Origin: JAOABP01 sp964590395
Lineage (GTDB): Bacteria > Hydrothermota > Tepidihabitantia > Tepidihabitantales > Tepidihabitantaceae
DNA length: 64,000 bases
NCBI GenBank assembly: GCA_964590395.1
Contig: CAZPVT010000017.1
Location: forward strand, 32,126 to 96,125
Reading direction: 5' to 3'
Both the position numbers and the translations under genes were made by a program. The notes beneath the pieces were generated by a model. That model did not search any database and had not been told where the DNA came from. It was given only the letters and a program-made list of their open reading frames with translations. Below, piece after piece: positions 7,208 to 17,085 of this stretch (position 1 is the stretch's first letter; each line of letters starts with the position of its first letter).

Positions 7208-9775
7208 ATGAAACATAAAATTCTATCGGTCGTTTTGCTGGTGATATCGATAACCTTAGCAACCCGCGTCTGGACCCCAGAGGAAATCCGAGAATGGGAA
7301 ACAAAGTATTGTCCCTACTGGCTTGTCCAGCCAGAAAGTTTGCTCCCTGGACCAAGGAAGTTTAACTACCTACAACGGATTAAATGGATCTGCGACTTCG
7401 TTGCTCGATATCAAGTCGCTGATTCTACCTCTTCTCATTTTGGCGGTATCATTGAAGCAGAACATCTACCAAATATAATCGAAACTGACAACACTCAGGA
7501 GGCGATTTGGGTCTGGACACGCTGGTACCAGTTAACCGGCAGAGATGACTACCGGGAAAACATCCGGCGCGCTTGGATTTATGTCTTGCGTAATCCAGCA
7601 TATCAAGAACACGCCGGTAACCCAGCATACACCTGGTATGCAATCTGGAACTGCGGACTCGGCTTATGGGTTGAGGCGCTTTATCGACAGATTTATCAGG
7701 ACTCAACATTCCGCGCGTATGCTGACTCCTGCCGTAACTTCTATCTCAGCAATCCGCTCAGCTCAACGGTTTACCTCAACAATTTGGTAACCGCTCAAGC
7801 ATCGGGAATGGCTTACAACTACGCCCGGGAAAGAAACGACCAAGAGTTACTTGATACCGCCCTCGTCAGGGGAATCAGGGTTAAAAACTGGATTGAATCT
7901 AACGCGCGCTACTGGCTCGGTTATCAAGACTGGGCGATGTGTGGTGGCACCGCTTTCTGGGGTGTCTCTCAAACATTCTGCCAATATGACACCATCGCTG
8001 GTAAAAACTGGATTCAGACCTATGCCGAATCCCTACCCGGATTTTACCCCTCAGGAAGCTGGAATTGCTCCCACAATATCTGGCTTGCTTACGCCTTTCG
8101 CGCTGCCGCTGACATTATCAACAATCAACACTACCGACGACTGCATCAGCATCTTACTGATACGCTGCTGATGAAAGACCTTGACCTTGACGGCGGTATC
8201 CCTGCAACCTGGACTGACCCTCCAACCCAGGATCAAACCTGGATTTCAACCTATTTGGATTTTATGGGAATGGATCTATTGGCAACTCCAGTTTATGACC
8301 ATGACATTTCAATATTGAATTTTATCCAACCCAGTGCTGACACATTCTACCTTATCGACGACACACTAAACTTTACTATCCCGGTGGCTAATGCCGGAAG
8401 ACATTCAGCAGGACAGACAACCATCACACTATTTATTTTCTCTGAACCATACGACTCAATCCGTATCGACTCAATCCCATTTATCAACGTAGATACAGTA
8501 ACCTTAACCCCGCTTCCTCTCAGAACTCCAGGAGAACTTGCCGTCACTGCTGTTGTATCAGCCGATGACAATCCGTTAAATGATACTACAAAAATGAATC
8601 TTAAAATCTATCGGCACTGTCTGGTTGCCGGTGTCGTTCTGGATGCAACTCATAACACGCCGGTTTCAGCGAAGATCAAAGCCTATCTCTATAACCGAAC
8701 CACAATGTGGGACTCTACAATTACCGACTCTTTCGGCAGATTCCATCTTAACCTCATTGACTCACTTTTTACACTCGTTATCGAACCACAGGTGCCATAT
8801 TTTCGTCGTACTTTCCATGTTTATTTCTCCCGTGACACCAGCATCACTCTCTTTGCCACACCAGCACAGGTCATAATCGTTAACAACGACACATCAGAAA
8901 ATTACACCAGATTTTACACCTCAACTCTGGATACCTTAAACATCAAATGGTGTCTATGGACCAGGCGCGCTTCCGGAATTTTACCCTATCATTTACTCAA
9001 CCGCCTCGAACGCAAGACGATCATCTGGTATTCGGGTAACGCTACGACCCAAACCGTCCACCTTTCAGATCAGGATAGCCTAACCAGATTTATCACCGAG
9101 GGTGGAAATCTCCTAATAACCGGGCAGAATATCGCTGAAGAATTGTCAGGAACTTCCTTTTTGGAAAATACCATCGGCTGCCGTTTTGATTCATCTGGCT
9201 GGCAGGGATTCTTCGCCTTTGGACAACGGGACGACCCATTGGGGCGACTTATAATCGGTACCGCTACCGCTGGGGGTAATGGTGCTAATAATCAGACATC
9301 AAGAGATATGCTTAGCCCCAGTAGTAATTCCACGCTATTTATTGTTTACGATACCAACGTCCATGTCGGCGCCGGGGTTAAAAGACAAACCGCTAATGGC
9401 GGAAGAATTATCTTTTTGGGATTTGGCTTTGAAGCAGTTAACCGCCCAGCATCACGGCCCCAATATTTAAGCCGAGTGCAATTAATGGAATTACTGCTAA
9501 ATTGGCTTTTTACCGGCACTGGTTTTGTCGAACTCCCGCAAAATGGCAAGTTATCACTGGGGTTGGATATAAAGCCGGCAATATTTACCCATCATCTTTT
9601 GATTACTGCCCCATATTCCATCCCGCTCAAAATATTTGACATCACCGGCAGAACAGTTGCCCAGTTTACCGTACCGTCTGGCACAACCCTCTGGCAATCT
9701 TTCTCTTTACCCGCCGGGGTCTACTTTGCACGGATTAACGACCAATGGTGCAAAACACTGGTTAAAATCCGTTAA
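7208..9775 (+). CDS. Large exported multidomain protein with toroid-like N-domain and C-terminal sorting domain
   Basis: 855 aa from the ATG at 7208; the ATG at 7196 would lie inside the predicted -10. MKHKILSVVLLVISITLATR is a signal peptide. Residues of about 25-355 are Trp/Tyr-rich and helical (EAIWVWTRWYQLTGRDDYRE, YTWYAIWNCGLGLWVEALYR), resembling an alpha/alpha-toroid as in six-hairpin glycosidases and terpenoid cyclase folds, but I see no definite catalytic motif. Then come a CARDB-like beta domain (about 360-470), a carboxypeptidase-regulatory-like domain (CLVAGVVLDATHNTPVSAKI, about 475-550), a Rossmann-like region of about 200 residues (TIIWYSGNATTQ, EGGNLLITGQNI) and a Por-type sorting domain (PLKIFDITGRTV, LPAGVYFARI). 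Probably cell-surface; the substrate is unknown. Confidence 0.75.
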   Translation: MKHKILSVVLLVISITLATRVWTPEEIREWETKYCPYWLVQPESLLPGPRKFNYLQRIKWICDFVARYQVADSTSSHFGGIIEAEHLPNIIETDNTQEAIWVWTRWYQLTGRDDYRENIRRAWIYVLRNPAYQEHAGNPAYTWYAIWNCGLGLWVEALYRQIYQDSTFRAYADSCRNFYLSNPLSSTVYLNNLVTAQASGMAYNYARERNDQELLDTALVRGIRVKNWIESNARYWLGYQDWAMCGGTAFWGVSQTFCQYDTIAGKNWIQTYAESLPGFYPSGSWNCSHNIWLAYAFRAAADIINNQHYRRLHQHLTDTLLMKDLDLDGGIPATWTDPPTQDQTWISTYLDFMGMDLLATPVYDHDISILNFIQPSADTFYLIDDTLNFTIPVANAGRHSAGQTTITLFIFSEPYDSIRIDSIPFINVDTVTLTPLPLRTPGELAVTAVVSADDNPLNDTTKMNLKIYRHCLVAGVVLDATHNTPVSAKIKAYLYNRTTMWDSTITDSFGRFHLNLIDSLFTLVIEPQVPYFRRTFHVYFSRDTSITLFATPAQVIIVNNDTSENYTRFYTSTLDTLNIKWCLWTRRASGILPYHLLNRLERKTIIWYSGNATTQTVHLSDQDSLTRFITEGGNLLITGQNIAEELSGTSFLENTIGCRFDSSGWQGFFAFGQRDDPLGRLIIGTATAGGNGANNQTSRDMLSPSSNSTLFIVYDTNVHVGAGVKRQTANGGRIIFLGFGFEAVNRPASRPQYLSRVQLMELLLNWLFTGTGFVELPQNGKLSLGLDIKPAIFTHHLLITAPYSIPLKIFDITGRTVAQFTVPSGTTLWQSFSLPAGVYFARINDQWCKTLVKIR

Positions 9776-9840
9776 CAGACAAACTGAATCGTAGTCGCCA
9801 TTACTCTTGTCTAAATAAAAGGAGTGAGTTGATAATAACC

Positions 9841-9869
9841 TTGACTTTAAAATGTCTTTATTCTAAAAT
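9841..9869 (+). promoter_or_regulatory. Promoter for clpC-bamA
   Basis: TTGACT (9841-9846), 17-nt spacer, TAAAAT (9864-9869). The start site is expected near 9876, which places the GGGAG ribosome-binding site (9874-9878) at the very 5' end of the message. No CIRCE or CtsR-type repeat is visible. Confidence 0.75.
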
Positions 9870-9881
9870 ATAAGGGAGAAG

Positions 9882-12320
9882 ATGCAGGAAAAATTTACTG
9901 AAAGAGTACGGAAAGTAATGAACTACGCCCGCCAGGAGGCGGTTAGATTACATCATGATTATATCGGAACCGAACACATTCTCTTAGGCATCGTCAAAGA
10001 AGGGGAAGGTGTTGCGGCGGTCGTCCTAACAAACCTGGGCATCAACCTTGCTGACCTTCGTCGTGCGGTAGAAAACGCCGTCCCTGCCAGCTTTGAAACA
10101 CTGGTATTGGGTGAAGTGCCGCTGAATCAGGAGGCAAAATCAGCGCTGAACTACGCAGTTGATGAAGCACGTAAGATGAACCATACTTATGTTGGCACTG
10201 AACATTTGCTTTTAGGTCTACTCAGGGAAGAGCGTGGCATCGCTTGTCAGGTTCTTCAATCCTTAGGTGTGGACATCGAGTTGGTCAGACAGGAGACAAT
10301 CCGCCTTCTCTCTGGAGACAAAAACCCTGCGAGTTCCAAAAGTAAATCAAAAACACCGGCGCTCGATTATTTCTCCCGGGACCTAACTCAACTCGCCCGC
10401 GAAGAAAAACTTGATCCGATTATCGGTCGAGAAAAGGAAATTGAAAGGATCGTCCAAATCCTTGCCCGGCGCAAGAAGAATAACCCCGTATTGATTGGCG
10501 AAGCCGGCGTAGGCAAAACCGCGATTGTCGAAGGACTGGCACAGCGCATCGTGGCTGGACGAGTACCTAATGTTTTAAAAAACAAACGGGTCTTGGCTCT
10601 GGATATGGCGGCAATTGTTGCCGGAACCAAATACCGGGGCCAGTTTGAGGAACGCTTAAAATCAATCCTCAACGAAATCCAGCACTCTGGCGACTGTATA
10701 ATTTTTATCGATGAAATTCATACCATCGTCGGGGCTGGTGCTGCCGAAGGTGCGATCGATGCCTCCAGTATTTTAAAACCTGCCCTTGCCCGAGGGGAAA
10801 TTCAGGTCATCGGCGCAACCACACCCGAGGAGTATCGGCGCTATATTGAAAAACACTCGGCATTAGAACGCCGTTTCCAGAAAATTATGGTTGAACCATC
10901 AAACGTTGCTGAAACCGTGCAAATCCTGCAAGGACTGAAAGAAAAATATGAACTCCACCATAATGTTACTTATGAAGACGGAGCGCTATACGCCGCGGCC
11001 TATCTGTCCGACCGTTACATCACCGACCGATTTCTACCCGACAAAGCCATCGATGTGTTCGATGAGGCTGGTTCAAGGGTAAAACTCATGCGACCGGTGA
11101 TCAACCCGGAACTTGATGATATTGAACAAAGAATCGAAAAAATAACCCGGGCAAAAGAAGATGCGGTCCGTCGACAGGAATTTGAAAAAGCAGCCGAATT
11201 GCGGGACGAACAGAAAAAACTGACCGAATACTTAAAACGCAAGCGGAAAGAATGGGAAAAGAAGGGTAGTTTTCCGGTAGTCACCGAAGAGGATATTGCC
11301 TATGTTGTCTCATCTTGGACATCCGTGCCATTGTCAAAATTAGAGGAAAAGGAATCCTCGCGCCTATTGAGAATGGAAGAGGAACTCAAACAATGGATCG
11401 TTGGACAGGACGATGCGATAACAGCAGTCGCTAAAGCAATCAGACGCTCCCGCGCCGGCATTAAAGACCCCCGGCGTCCGATTGGCTCCTTCATCTTTCT
11501 TGGACCTACCGGTGTCGGTAAGACAGAACTTGCCCGCGTGCTGGCTCGTTTTCTCTTTGGCGATGAGGATGCCTTGGTTCGATTTGATATGTCGGAATAT
11601 ATGGAGAAATTCAATGTCTCCCGGCTGGTTGGCGCGCCGCCTGGTTATGTCGGCTACGAAGAAGGTGGCCAGTTAACTGAAAAGGTTCGGCGCAAGCAGT
11701 ATTCAGTAGTTCTATTTGATGAAATTGAAAAGGCGCATCCGGATGTTTTTAATATCCTACTACAGATCCTCGATGATGGCCAGATTACCGACTCTTTAGG
11801 TAGGAAGGTAAACTTCAAAAACACTGTAATCATTATGACCTCCAATATCGCATCCACCGAAATTCGGGGGACGTCGGGTATCGGCTTCACATGCACATCC
11901 CCAGAAACAAATTACGAAAACATAAAAAACAAAGTGATGACCGAGGTTAAACGGGTATTCCGCCCAGAATTCCTTAATCGTGTCGATGAAGTAATTGTTT
12001 TCCATCCCCTTGACCGACCCCAGATGGAAGCAATCATTGACATTCAACTACGCGAACTTGATAATCGGCTCAAGGAAAAGAAAATTAAAATTGAACTTAC
12101 CCCCGCAGCCAAAGAACTCCTGCTGCAGGAAGGATTTGATCCACAGTTTGGCGCACGCCCGATAAAACGGGCGATGCGTCGACTACTTGAAGACCCATTA
12201 GCTGAAGAGTTACTCAAAGGAGGATTCTCAGAACCAACCTATATCATCGTCGACCGTGATGGGGACCGTCTGATATTCAAAGAAACCCCGAGTGAAGCAG
12301 GAGCGCCGGTTCAGGAATGA
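9882..12320 (+). CDS. clpC: ATP-dependent Clp protease ATPase subunit ClpC
   Basis: 812 aa Hsp100 unfoldase that feeds substrates to ClpP in the cytoplasm. Order: double ClpN repeats (about 1-145: HDYIGTEHILLG and HTYVGTEHLLLG); first AAA+ domain with Walker A GEAGVGKT and Walker B IIFIDEIHT; a central coiled-coil/UVR segment (EFEKAAELRDEQKKL, about 425-440) that marks ClpC rather than ClpA; second AAA+ domain with GPTGVGKT and VVLFDEIEK; C-terminal D2-small domain (FGARPIKRAMRR). No mcsA/mcsB/ctsR neighbours are present. The stop overlaps the bamA ATG (ATGA), an unusual pairing of a cytoplasmic unfoldase with outer-membrane assembly. Confidence 0.97.
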   Translation: MQEKFTERVRKVMNYARQEAVRLHHDYIGTEHILLGIVKEGEGVAAVVLTNLGINLADLRRAVENAVPASFETLVLGEVPLNQEAKSALNYAVDEARKMNHTYVGTEHLLLGLLREERGIACQVLQSLGVDIELVRQETIRLLSGDKNPASSKSKSKTPALDYFSRDLTQLAREEKLDPIIGREKEIERIVQILARRKKNNPVLIGEAGVGKTAIVEGLAQRIVAGRVPNVLKNKRVLALDMAAIVAGTKYRGQFEERLKSILNEIQHSGDCIIFIDEIHTIVGAGAAEGAIDASSILKPALARGEIQVIGATTPEEYRRYIEKHSALERRFQKIMVEPSNVAETVQILQGLKEKYELHHNVTYEDGALYAAAYLSDRYITDRFLPDKAIDVFDEAGSRVKLMRPVINPELDDIEQRIEKITRAKEDAVRRQEFEKAAELRDEQKKLTEYLKRKRKEWEKKGSFPVVTEEDIAYVVSSWTSVPLSKLEEKESSRLLRMEEELKQWIVGQDDAITAVAKAIRRSRAGIKDPRRPIGSFIFLGPTGVGKTELARVLARFLFGDEDALVRFDMSEYMEKFNVSRLVGAPPGYVGYEEGGQLTEKVRRKQYSVVLFDEIEKAHPDVFNILLQILDDGQITDSLGRKVNFKNTVIIMTSNIASTEIRGTSGIGFTCTSPETNYENIKNKVMTEVKRVFRPEFLNRVDEVIVFHPLDRPQMEAIIDIQLRELDNRLKEKKIKIELTPAAKELLLQEGFDPQFGARPIKRAMRRLLEDPLAEELLKGGFSEPTYIIVDRDGDRLIFKETPSEAGAPVQE

Positions 12321-14554
12321 ACATCCTCCTGCTGACACTATTGGTTGTATCTTCGCCATCCTCTGATGTGAATAAAATTGTGTTACTTCGTATTTCTGCT
12401 TTTACCCAAAATACCGATCCCAGTCTGATTATCCGCACCTCTGGGCTGACTGAAAACAGCATTTTCACGCCAACCGGCTTTCGAACCGCGCTTGCTGAAG
12501 CGATAAGAAAAATCTACGACCTTGGCCTTTTCGGACAAATTGAAGCGGAAACAACACAGATTGCTGATGGTATCTATCTTAACTTTCTGGTTCAGGAGTA
12601 TCCCCGTCTTAAAAATGTTGAATTTGAAGGTTATCGGCGCATTAAGAAAAAGGAACTGCAAGCAAAGGTTAAATTTAAAGAAGGGGAAATTCTTACCGCG
12701 AAAAAGGCCTTTGATTGGCAACGTGAAATCCTGCGCCTTTATAAACAGAAGGGGTACATTTTAGTCAAAATTAATCTGAATTACTCGCCGCCAGACGCAA
12801 GCAATCAAGTTCTTCTAACATTTCAAATTGACGAAGGTGAACCAGTCAGTATCCGTAAAATTGAAATCTACGGCAATGAACACTTCTCCGACCAGCAGAT
12901 TGAAAAGAAAATGGTTAACCGTCATAAGACATGGTACCGCAAGGGAATACTAAAAGAAGAAGAACTCGCTAAAGACCTCGATCGGATCATTGATTTTTAC
13001 AAACAGCGTGGCTTTATTAACATCAAAATTTTGGACTATGATATGAAAATTGATCAAAGGTGGGTAGATATCAATATCTATCTTAGCGAGGGTAAAAAGT
13101 ACTACTTTGGGACATACACCTTTGTCGGAGAATCAGCAATCGACTCTCAGCGCTTAAAGAAAATCGTCCGTTTTCGTCCCGGCGCCGTTTATAATATAAA
13201 ACTCGCTCAAGCCACGATAACCGAAATCTACAGCGCCTACTCAGAAGAGGGGTATATCTATGCTCAAATTTCTCCGGTCGAACAAATTACCAATGACACC
13301 GTTTGTTTCGTCTATCAAATTCGCGAAGGTCCGCCAGCATATATCCGCCTGGTAAAAATTGAGGGCAACACCCAAACGCAGGATAAAGTGATCCGCCGGG
13401 AAATTGCTTCGTTACCAAGCTATCGGTTCAAAAGATCAGAAATCATTCGCAGTCAACGTGACATCTTTAACCTCGGTTTTTTTGACGATGTGGCGATTGA
13501 TTACCGACGGGTAGATACATTAGGAACCATCGATATCATTTATAAAGTCAAAGAAAAAAGTTTCTTTGGAACAATTGGCGCGGGAATAACATATTCAGCC
13601 CAAGATAAACTCTCCGGTTATATAGAACTCCAACAGCCCAACCTCTTCGGTCGTGGCTGGCGCACCGGTCTCAGATTAGAAAAAGGACGAAAAAAAACTA
13701 ACTTCGAAATCAGTTTCACCGAGCCCTGGCTATTTGATACTCCAACATCGGCCGGTTTTGATATCGCTTACCGCACCAATGATTATGACTATTACAGCAA
13801 ACAGGTTTTAAGTGGAGGGATTTCTTTTTCCCGTCCCCTACCCCTTGATTACACCCGGGGATACCTATCATTGCGTCTCAGTGATGGCTATGTACCCCCT
13901 ACTTCTATTAGCTCTGGATATAATCCATCCAACCGCTTCAATGTCTACCGGGATACGGTCCACAAAACATCCTTTTTACCATCTATTACCTTAACCCGTG
14001 ATTCCCGCGATTATATCTATAACCCCTTGACCGGTTCAACGATAAATTACACTTTAGACTTATCGTTTTTGGATATCCGTTTCCACCGGCACACAATTGA
14101 TCTAACTCAACACCTTCCGCTTTTTTGGAAATTCGGCATCAAAGGCCGAATACACTTCGGTTACATATCCGACTTTTCTGAAACCGACACCGTTCCTTTA
14201 TCAGAAAGATTTTACCCGGGTGGCACCGGACCAGACGGCGTGCGGGGATATGGTGAAAGATCGATCGGTCCGTATGATTCAGGTTATCCGGTTGGTGGCA
14301 CACTACTGTCTATCTTTTCATTTGAATACCGTTTACGTCTTAACCACCAAGTTACCTTTCTTGCCTTCTTTGATGCAGGTAACACTTGGAACCGACCCGA
14401 GCAATTCAGCCTCTCGGACTTAAAAAGAGGTGCCGGATTAGGTGTCCGATTGGAAATTCCGATGCTTGGTCTTGTCGGCTTTGATTTTGGCTACGGATTT
14501 GACAGATCTCGACCGGGCTGGGAGCCCCACTTTCAGTTAGGCACCTCATTTTGA
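12317..14554 (+). CDS. bamA: Outer-membrane protein assembly factor BamA (Omp85)
   Basis: 745 aa. Residues 1-13 are a short hydrophobic leader. About residues 25-405 hold five POTRA domains, each with the beta-alpha-alpha-beta pattern (VEFEGYRRIKKKELQ, IEIYGNEHFSDQQIEKK, YTFVGESAIDSQRLKKIVRFRPGAVYN, VKIEGNTQTQDKVIRREI). The remaining 340 residues are the Omp85 16-strand barrel with the lid-loop motif RFYPGGTGPDGVRGYGER (a VRGY/F motif) and a terminal aromatic residue (QLGTSF). It inserts beta-barrel proteins into the outer membrane and thus shows the organism is diderm. Translation is coupled to clpC. Confidence 0.95.
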   Translation: MNILLLTLLVVSSPSSDVNKIVLLRISAFTQNTDPSLIIRTSGLTENSIFTPTGFRTALAEAIRKIYDLGLFGQIEAETTQIADGIYLNFLVQEYPRLKNVEFEGYRRIKKKELQAKVKFKEGEILTAKKAFDWQREILRLYKQKGYILVKINLNYSPPDASNQVLLTFQIDEGEPVSIRKIEIYGNEHFSDQQIEKKMVNRHKTWYRKGILKEEELAKDLDRIIDFYKQRGFINIKILDYDMKIDQRWVDINIYLSEGKKYYFGTYTFVGESAIDSQRLKKIVRFRPGAVYNIKLAQATITEIYSAYSEEGYIYAQISPVEQITNDTVCFVYQIREGPPAYIRLVKIEGNTQTQDKVIRREIASLPSYRFKRSEIIRSQRDIFNLGFFDDVAIDYRRVDTLGTIDIIYKVKEKSFFGTIGAGITYSAQDKLSGYIELQQPNLFGRGWRTGLRLEKGRKKTNFEISFTEPWLFDTPTSAGFDIAYRTNDYDYYSKQVLSGGISFSRPLPLDYTRGYLSLRLSDGYVPPTSISSGYNPSNRFNVYRDTVHKTSFLPSITLTRDSRDYIYNPLTGSTINYTLDLSFLDIRFHRHTIDLTQHLPLFWKFGIKGRIHFGYISDFSETDTVPLSERFYPGGTGPDGVRGYGERSIGPYDSGYPVGGTLLSIFSFEYRLRLNHQVTFLAFFDAGNTWNRPEQFSLSDLKRGAGLGVRLEIPMLGLVGFDFGYGFDRSRPGWEPHFQLGTSF

Positions 14555-14583
14555 AATTAAACCTGTTTTCCAATTACCGGTAA

Positions 14584-15858
14584 TCAAGTGCCTTCCTCCC
14601 AAGATAAAATATATCGCTTCTGTTCTGCGGTAAGCCGGTCGATTTCAATCCCCATCGTCTTTAATTTTAAAAAGGCAATTTGCTCGTCAATCTCAGCGGG
14701 CAGCTTGTAAACCTTTGGTTCAAGTTGCCCCTGGTTCTTGCAAATAAACTCAACAGCCAGGGCTTGATTAGCAAAAGAAAGGTCCATCACCATTGCCGGA
14801 TGACCTTCCGCGGCTGCCAAATTGACCAACCGGCCTTCGGTAAGAAGAATAATTCGTTTCCCATTAGTTAACTGATACTCAATACAGTGCTGGCGCAGTT
14901 GCCGCTGGCTTTTTGCTAGACGCGTGAGCGCTCGGCGGTTAATTTCAACATCAAAATGACCGGAGTTGCAGACAATGGCACCATCTTTCATTCTCAGCAT
15001 ATGCTGACGATCAATGACATTGAGATTCCCGGTCAAAGTCACAAACACATCGCCGAGTGGTGCAGCGTCTTCCAGTCGCATTACACGATATCCGTCCATT
15101 CTTGCCTCCAGTGCCCGCACCGGATTCACCTCAGTAACGATTACTTCCGCACCCATTCCCCGCGCCCGGTTAGCAAAGCCCCTGCCACACCATCCATAAC
15201 CGCAGACCACTGCCGTTGAACCGGCAAAAAGAATATTTGTTGCGCGCAGGATACCATCAAGCGTAGACTGGCCGGTACCGTATCGGTTGTCAAACATATA
15301 CTTTGTTGTTGAATCATTAACCGCAATAATCGGATATGCCAATACTCCATTCCTTTCCATGCTTCGTAGGCGATAAACACCAGTCGTTGTCTCTTCCGTA
15401 CCACCAATCACACCAGCAAGTATCTTCCCATTCTTTTTATGGAGGGCGGTAACGAGGTCAGCACCATCATCAATCGTAATCTGCGGATGATGTACCAATG
15501 CCTTTTCGATATGTCGGTAATATCCTTGGCGGTCAATGCCGTTAATAGCAAAAACCGAAACCCGCTCATTTTTCACCAGCGCTGCCGCAACATCATCCTG
15601 AGTTGAAAGCGGATTGGAAGCACATAACCTAACTTCGGCTCCGCCCGCTTTAAACACCTTAATTAAGTTAGCAGTCTCAACGGTCACATGGAGACAACAA
15701 CTTATCTTTATCTCGCTCAGTGTTTTCTCTTTTCGAAAACGCCTCTCAATACATTTTAACACGGGCATAAACCTTCCTGCCCACTCGATCCGCTTTTTGC
15801 CTGTTTCAGCTAAACTCAAGTCTCTAATTTCGTATTCAAGTTGGGTAAACTTTTTCAC
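14584..15858 (-). CDS. ahcY: S-adenosylhomocysteine hydrolase
   Basis: 424 aa, the short form found in archaea and many thermophilic bacteria, lacking the roughly 40-residue insert of the eukaryotic enzyme. It splits SAH into adenosine and homocysteine, relieving product inhibition of methyltransferases. Motifs: CLHVTVETANLI, LCASNPLSTQDDVAAAL, DDGADLV, GGTEETTTGVYRL, VNDSTTKYMFDNRYGTGQS and the NAD-binding VVCGYGWCGRGFA. The start is GTG preceded by AGGAGG. It is the last gene of the operon and follows metK by 8 nt, placing SAM synthesis and SAH disposal together. Confidence 0.96.
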   Translation of the reverse strand: MKKFTQLEYEIRDLSLAETGKKRIEWAGRFMPVLKCIERRFRKEKTLSEIKISCCLHVTVETANLIKVFKAGGAEVRLCASNPLSTQDDVAAALVKNERVSVFAINGIDRQGYYRHIEKALVHHPQITIDDGADLVTALHKKNGKILAGVIGGTEETTTGVYRLRSMERNGVLAYPIIAVNDSTTKYMFDNRYGTGQSTLDGILRATNILFAGSTAVVCGYGWCGRGFANRARGMGAEVIVTEVNPVRALEARMDGYRVMRLEDAAPLGDVFVTLTGNLNVIDRQHMLRMKDGAIVCNSGHFDVEINRRALTRLAKSQRQLRQHCIEYQLTNGKRIILLTEGRLVNLAAAEGHPAMVMDLSFANQALAVEFICKNQGQLEPKVYKLPAEIDEQIAFLKLKTMGIEIDRLTAEQKRYILSWEEGT

Positions 15859-15866
15859 CTCGCCTC

Positions 15867-17063
15867 CTAATGCAAAAATCTACGTAACTCTTGGGCACGA
15901 TCGACCTTCTCCCAACTAAAAAACTCTAAATCTCGGTTTAACTGCTTGTCTTTAACAACATAAGGTTTTCTACCAAAATGACCATAGGCCGCGGTTGATT
16001 GATAAATAGGATTACGTAATTTAAGGTAATCAATCATCGCCGGCGGAGTTAGGGGAAACATATCTCGAATTATCTCAACCAGTTTGTTTTCACTAATTAT
16101 ACTTGAACCGAATGCATCAACTGATACATCCATTGGTTCTCTTCTGCCAATAACATACGCCAACCGCACTTCTATTTCATCGCAAAGCCCGGCAGCAACG
16201 ATATTTTTAGCAATATAACGTGCCATGTATGTTGCGGAACGGTCGACCTTAGTAGGGTCCTTTCCGGAGAACGCTCCACCGCCATGTCTAGCCCACCCAC
16301 CGTAAGTATCGACGATAATCTTTCGCCCTGTCATTCCCGTATCAGACTGTGGTCCTCCGACTACGAACCTTCCCGTTTCGTTTACATAAAAAATGGTCTG
16401 CCGATCCAGATACTGTGCGGGAATAACCGAACGGGCAACAACATCAATGATTTCCTCCCGAACCGTTTTTTTAATTTTCTTACCGGTGCGGTCTAAAATA
16501 CTCTCGTCGTGTTGGGCGGCGATTACGACACTATCAACGCGGATCGGTTTACCATCTTCATATTCTACCGTAACCTGCGTCTTACCATCCGGGCGCAAAT
16601 AAGGTAGAATCCGTTGCCTCCTTACTTCGGTAAGACGTTGCGCAATACGATGTGCCAGTACAATCGGCAGGGGCATAAACTCCTCAGTCTGCCGGCAGGC
16701 GTAGCCGATCATCATCCCCTGGTCGCCAGCACCACCAATATCCACTCCCTGAGCGATATCCGGTGACTGTCGGCCGATTACATTCAATATCGCACAGGAA
16801 CTGGCACTCAAACCGGATTCCGCATCAACATAGCCAATCTCTCTCAACACACTGCGGACCAGTTGCTCTAGGTCAACCCAAGCAGTGGTGGTAATTTCGC
16901 CCCCAACCAGTACCATTCCCACTGTAACGAATGTCTCGCAAGCAACCCTACCATTGGGGTCTTGACGCAAAACCTCATCAAGAACTGCGTCAGATATCCG
17001 GTCACAGATCTTGTCCGGATGACCTTCCGTCACCGACTCTGAAGTAAATCTTGTTCCACTCAA
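15867..17063 (-). CDS. metK: S-adenosylmethionine synthetase
   Basis: 398 aa, normal bacterial MAT length. It makes SAM from methionine and ATP. Motifs: FTSESVTEGHPDKICDRISDAVLD (ATP/Mg), GAGDQGMMIGYA (methionine/adenine loop), GGAFSGKDPTKVDRSATYMARYIAKN (triphosphate P-loop-like). The start codon is TTG: AAGGAG lies 7 nt upstream and no ATG precedes the conserved N-terminus. It sits 22 nt after miaA; there is no room for a SAM riboswitch, so control must come from the upstream operon promoter. Confidence 0.97.
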   Translation of the reverse strand: MSGTRFTSESVTEGHPDKICDRISDAVLDEVLRQDPNGRVACETFVTVGMVLVGGEITTTAWVDLEQLVRSVLREIGYVDAESGLSASSCAILNVIGRQSPDIAQGVDIGGAGDQGMMIGYACRQTEEFMPLPIVLAHRIAQRLTEVRRQRILPYLRPDGKTQVTVEYEDGKPIRVDSVVIAAQHDESILDRTGKKIKKTVREEIIDVVARSVIPAQYLDRQTIFYVNETGRFVVGGPQSDTGMTGRKIIVDTYGGWARHGGGAFSGKDPTKVDRSATYMARYIAKNIVAAGLCDEIEVRLAYVIGRREPMDVSVDAFGSSIISENKLVEIIRDMFPLTPPAMIDYLKLRNPIYQSTAAYGHFGRKPYVVKDKQLNRDLEFFSWEKVDRAQELRRFLH

Positions 17064-17085
17064 CTTTGTCTCCTTTTACAATAGA

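Noticed and set aside
9829..9880. 14-codon ORF after AAAGGAG at 9819, before clpC
   Set aside because: It runs through the clpC promoter hexamers and would end before the start site; chance Shine-Dalgarno.
17064..17085. SAM riboswitch upstream of metK
   Set aside because: Only 22 nt separate miaA and metK, too short for any SAM riboswitch, and there is no such structure at the operon promoter.
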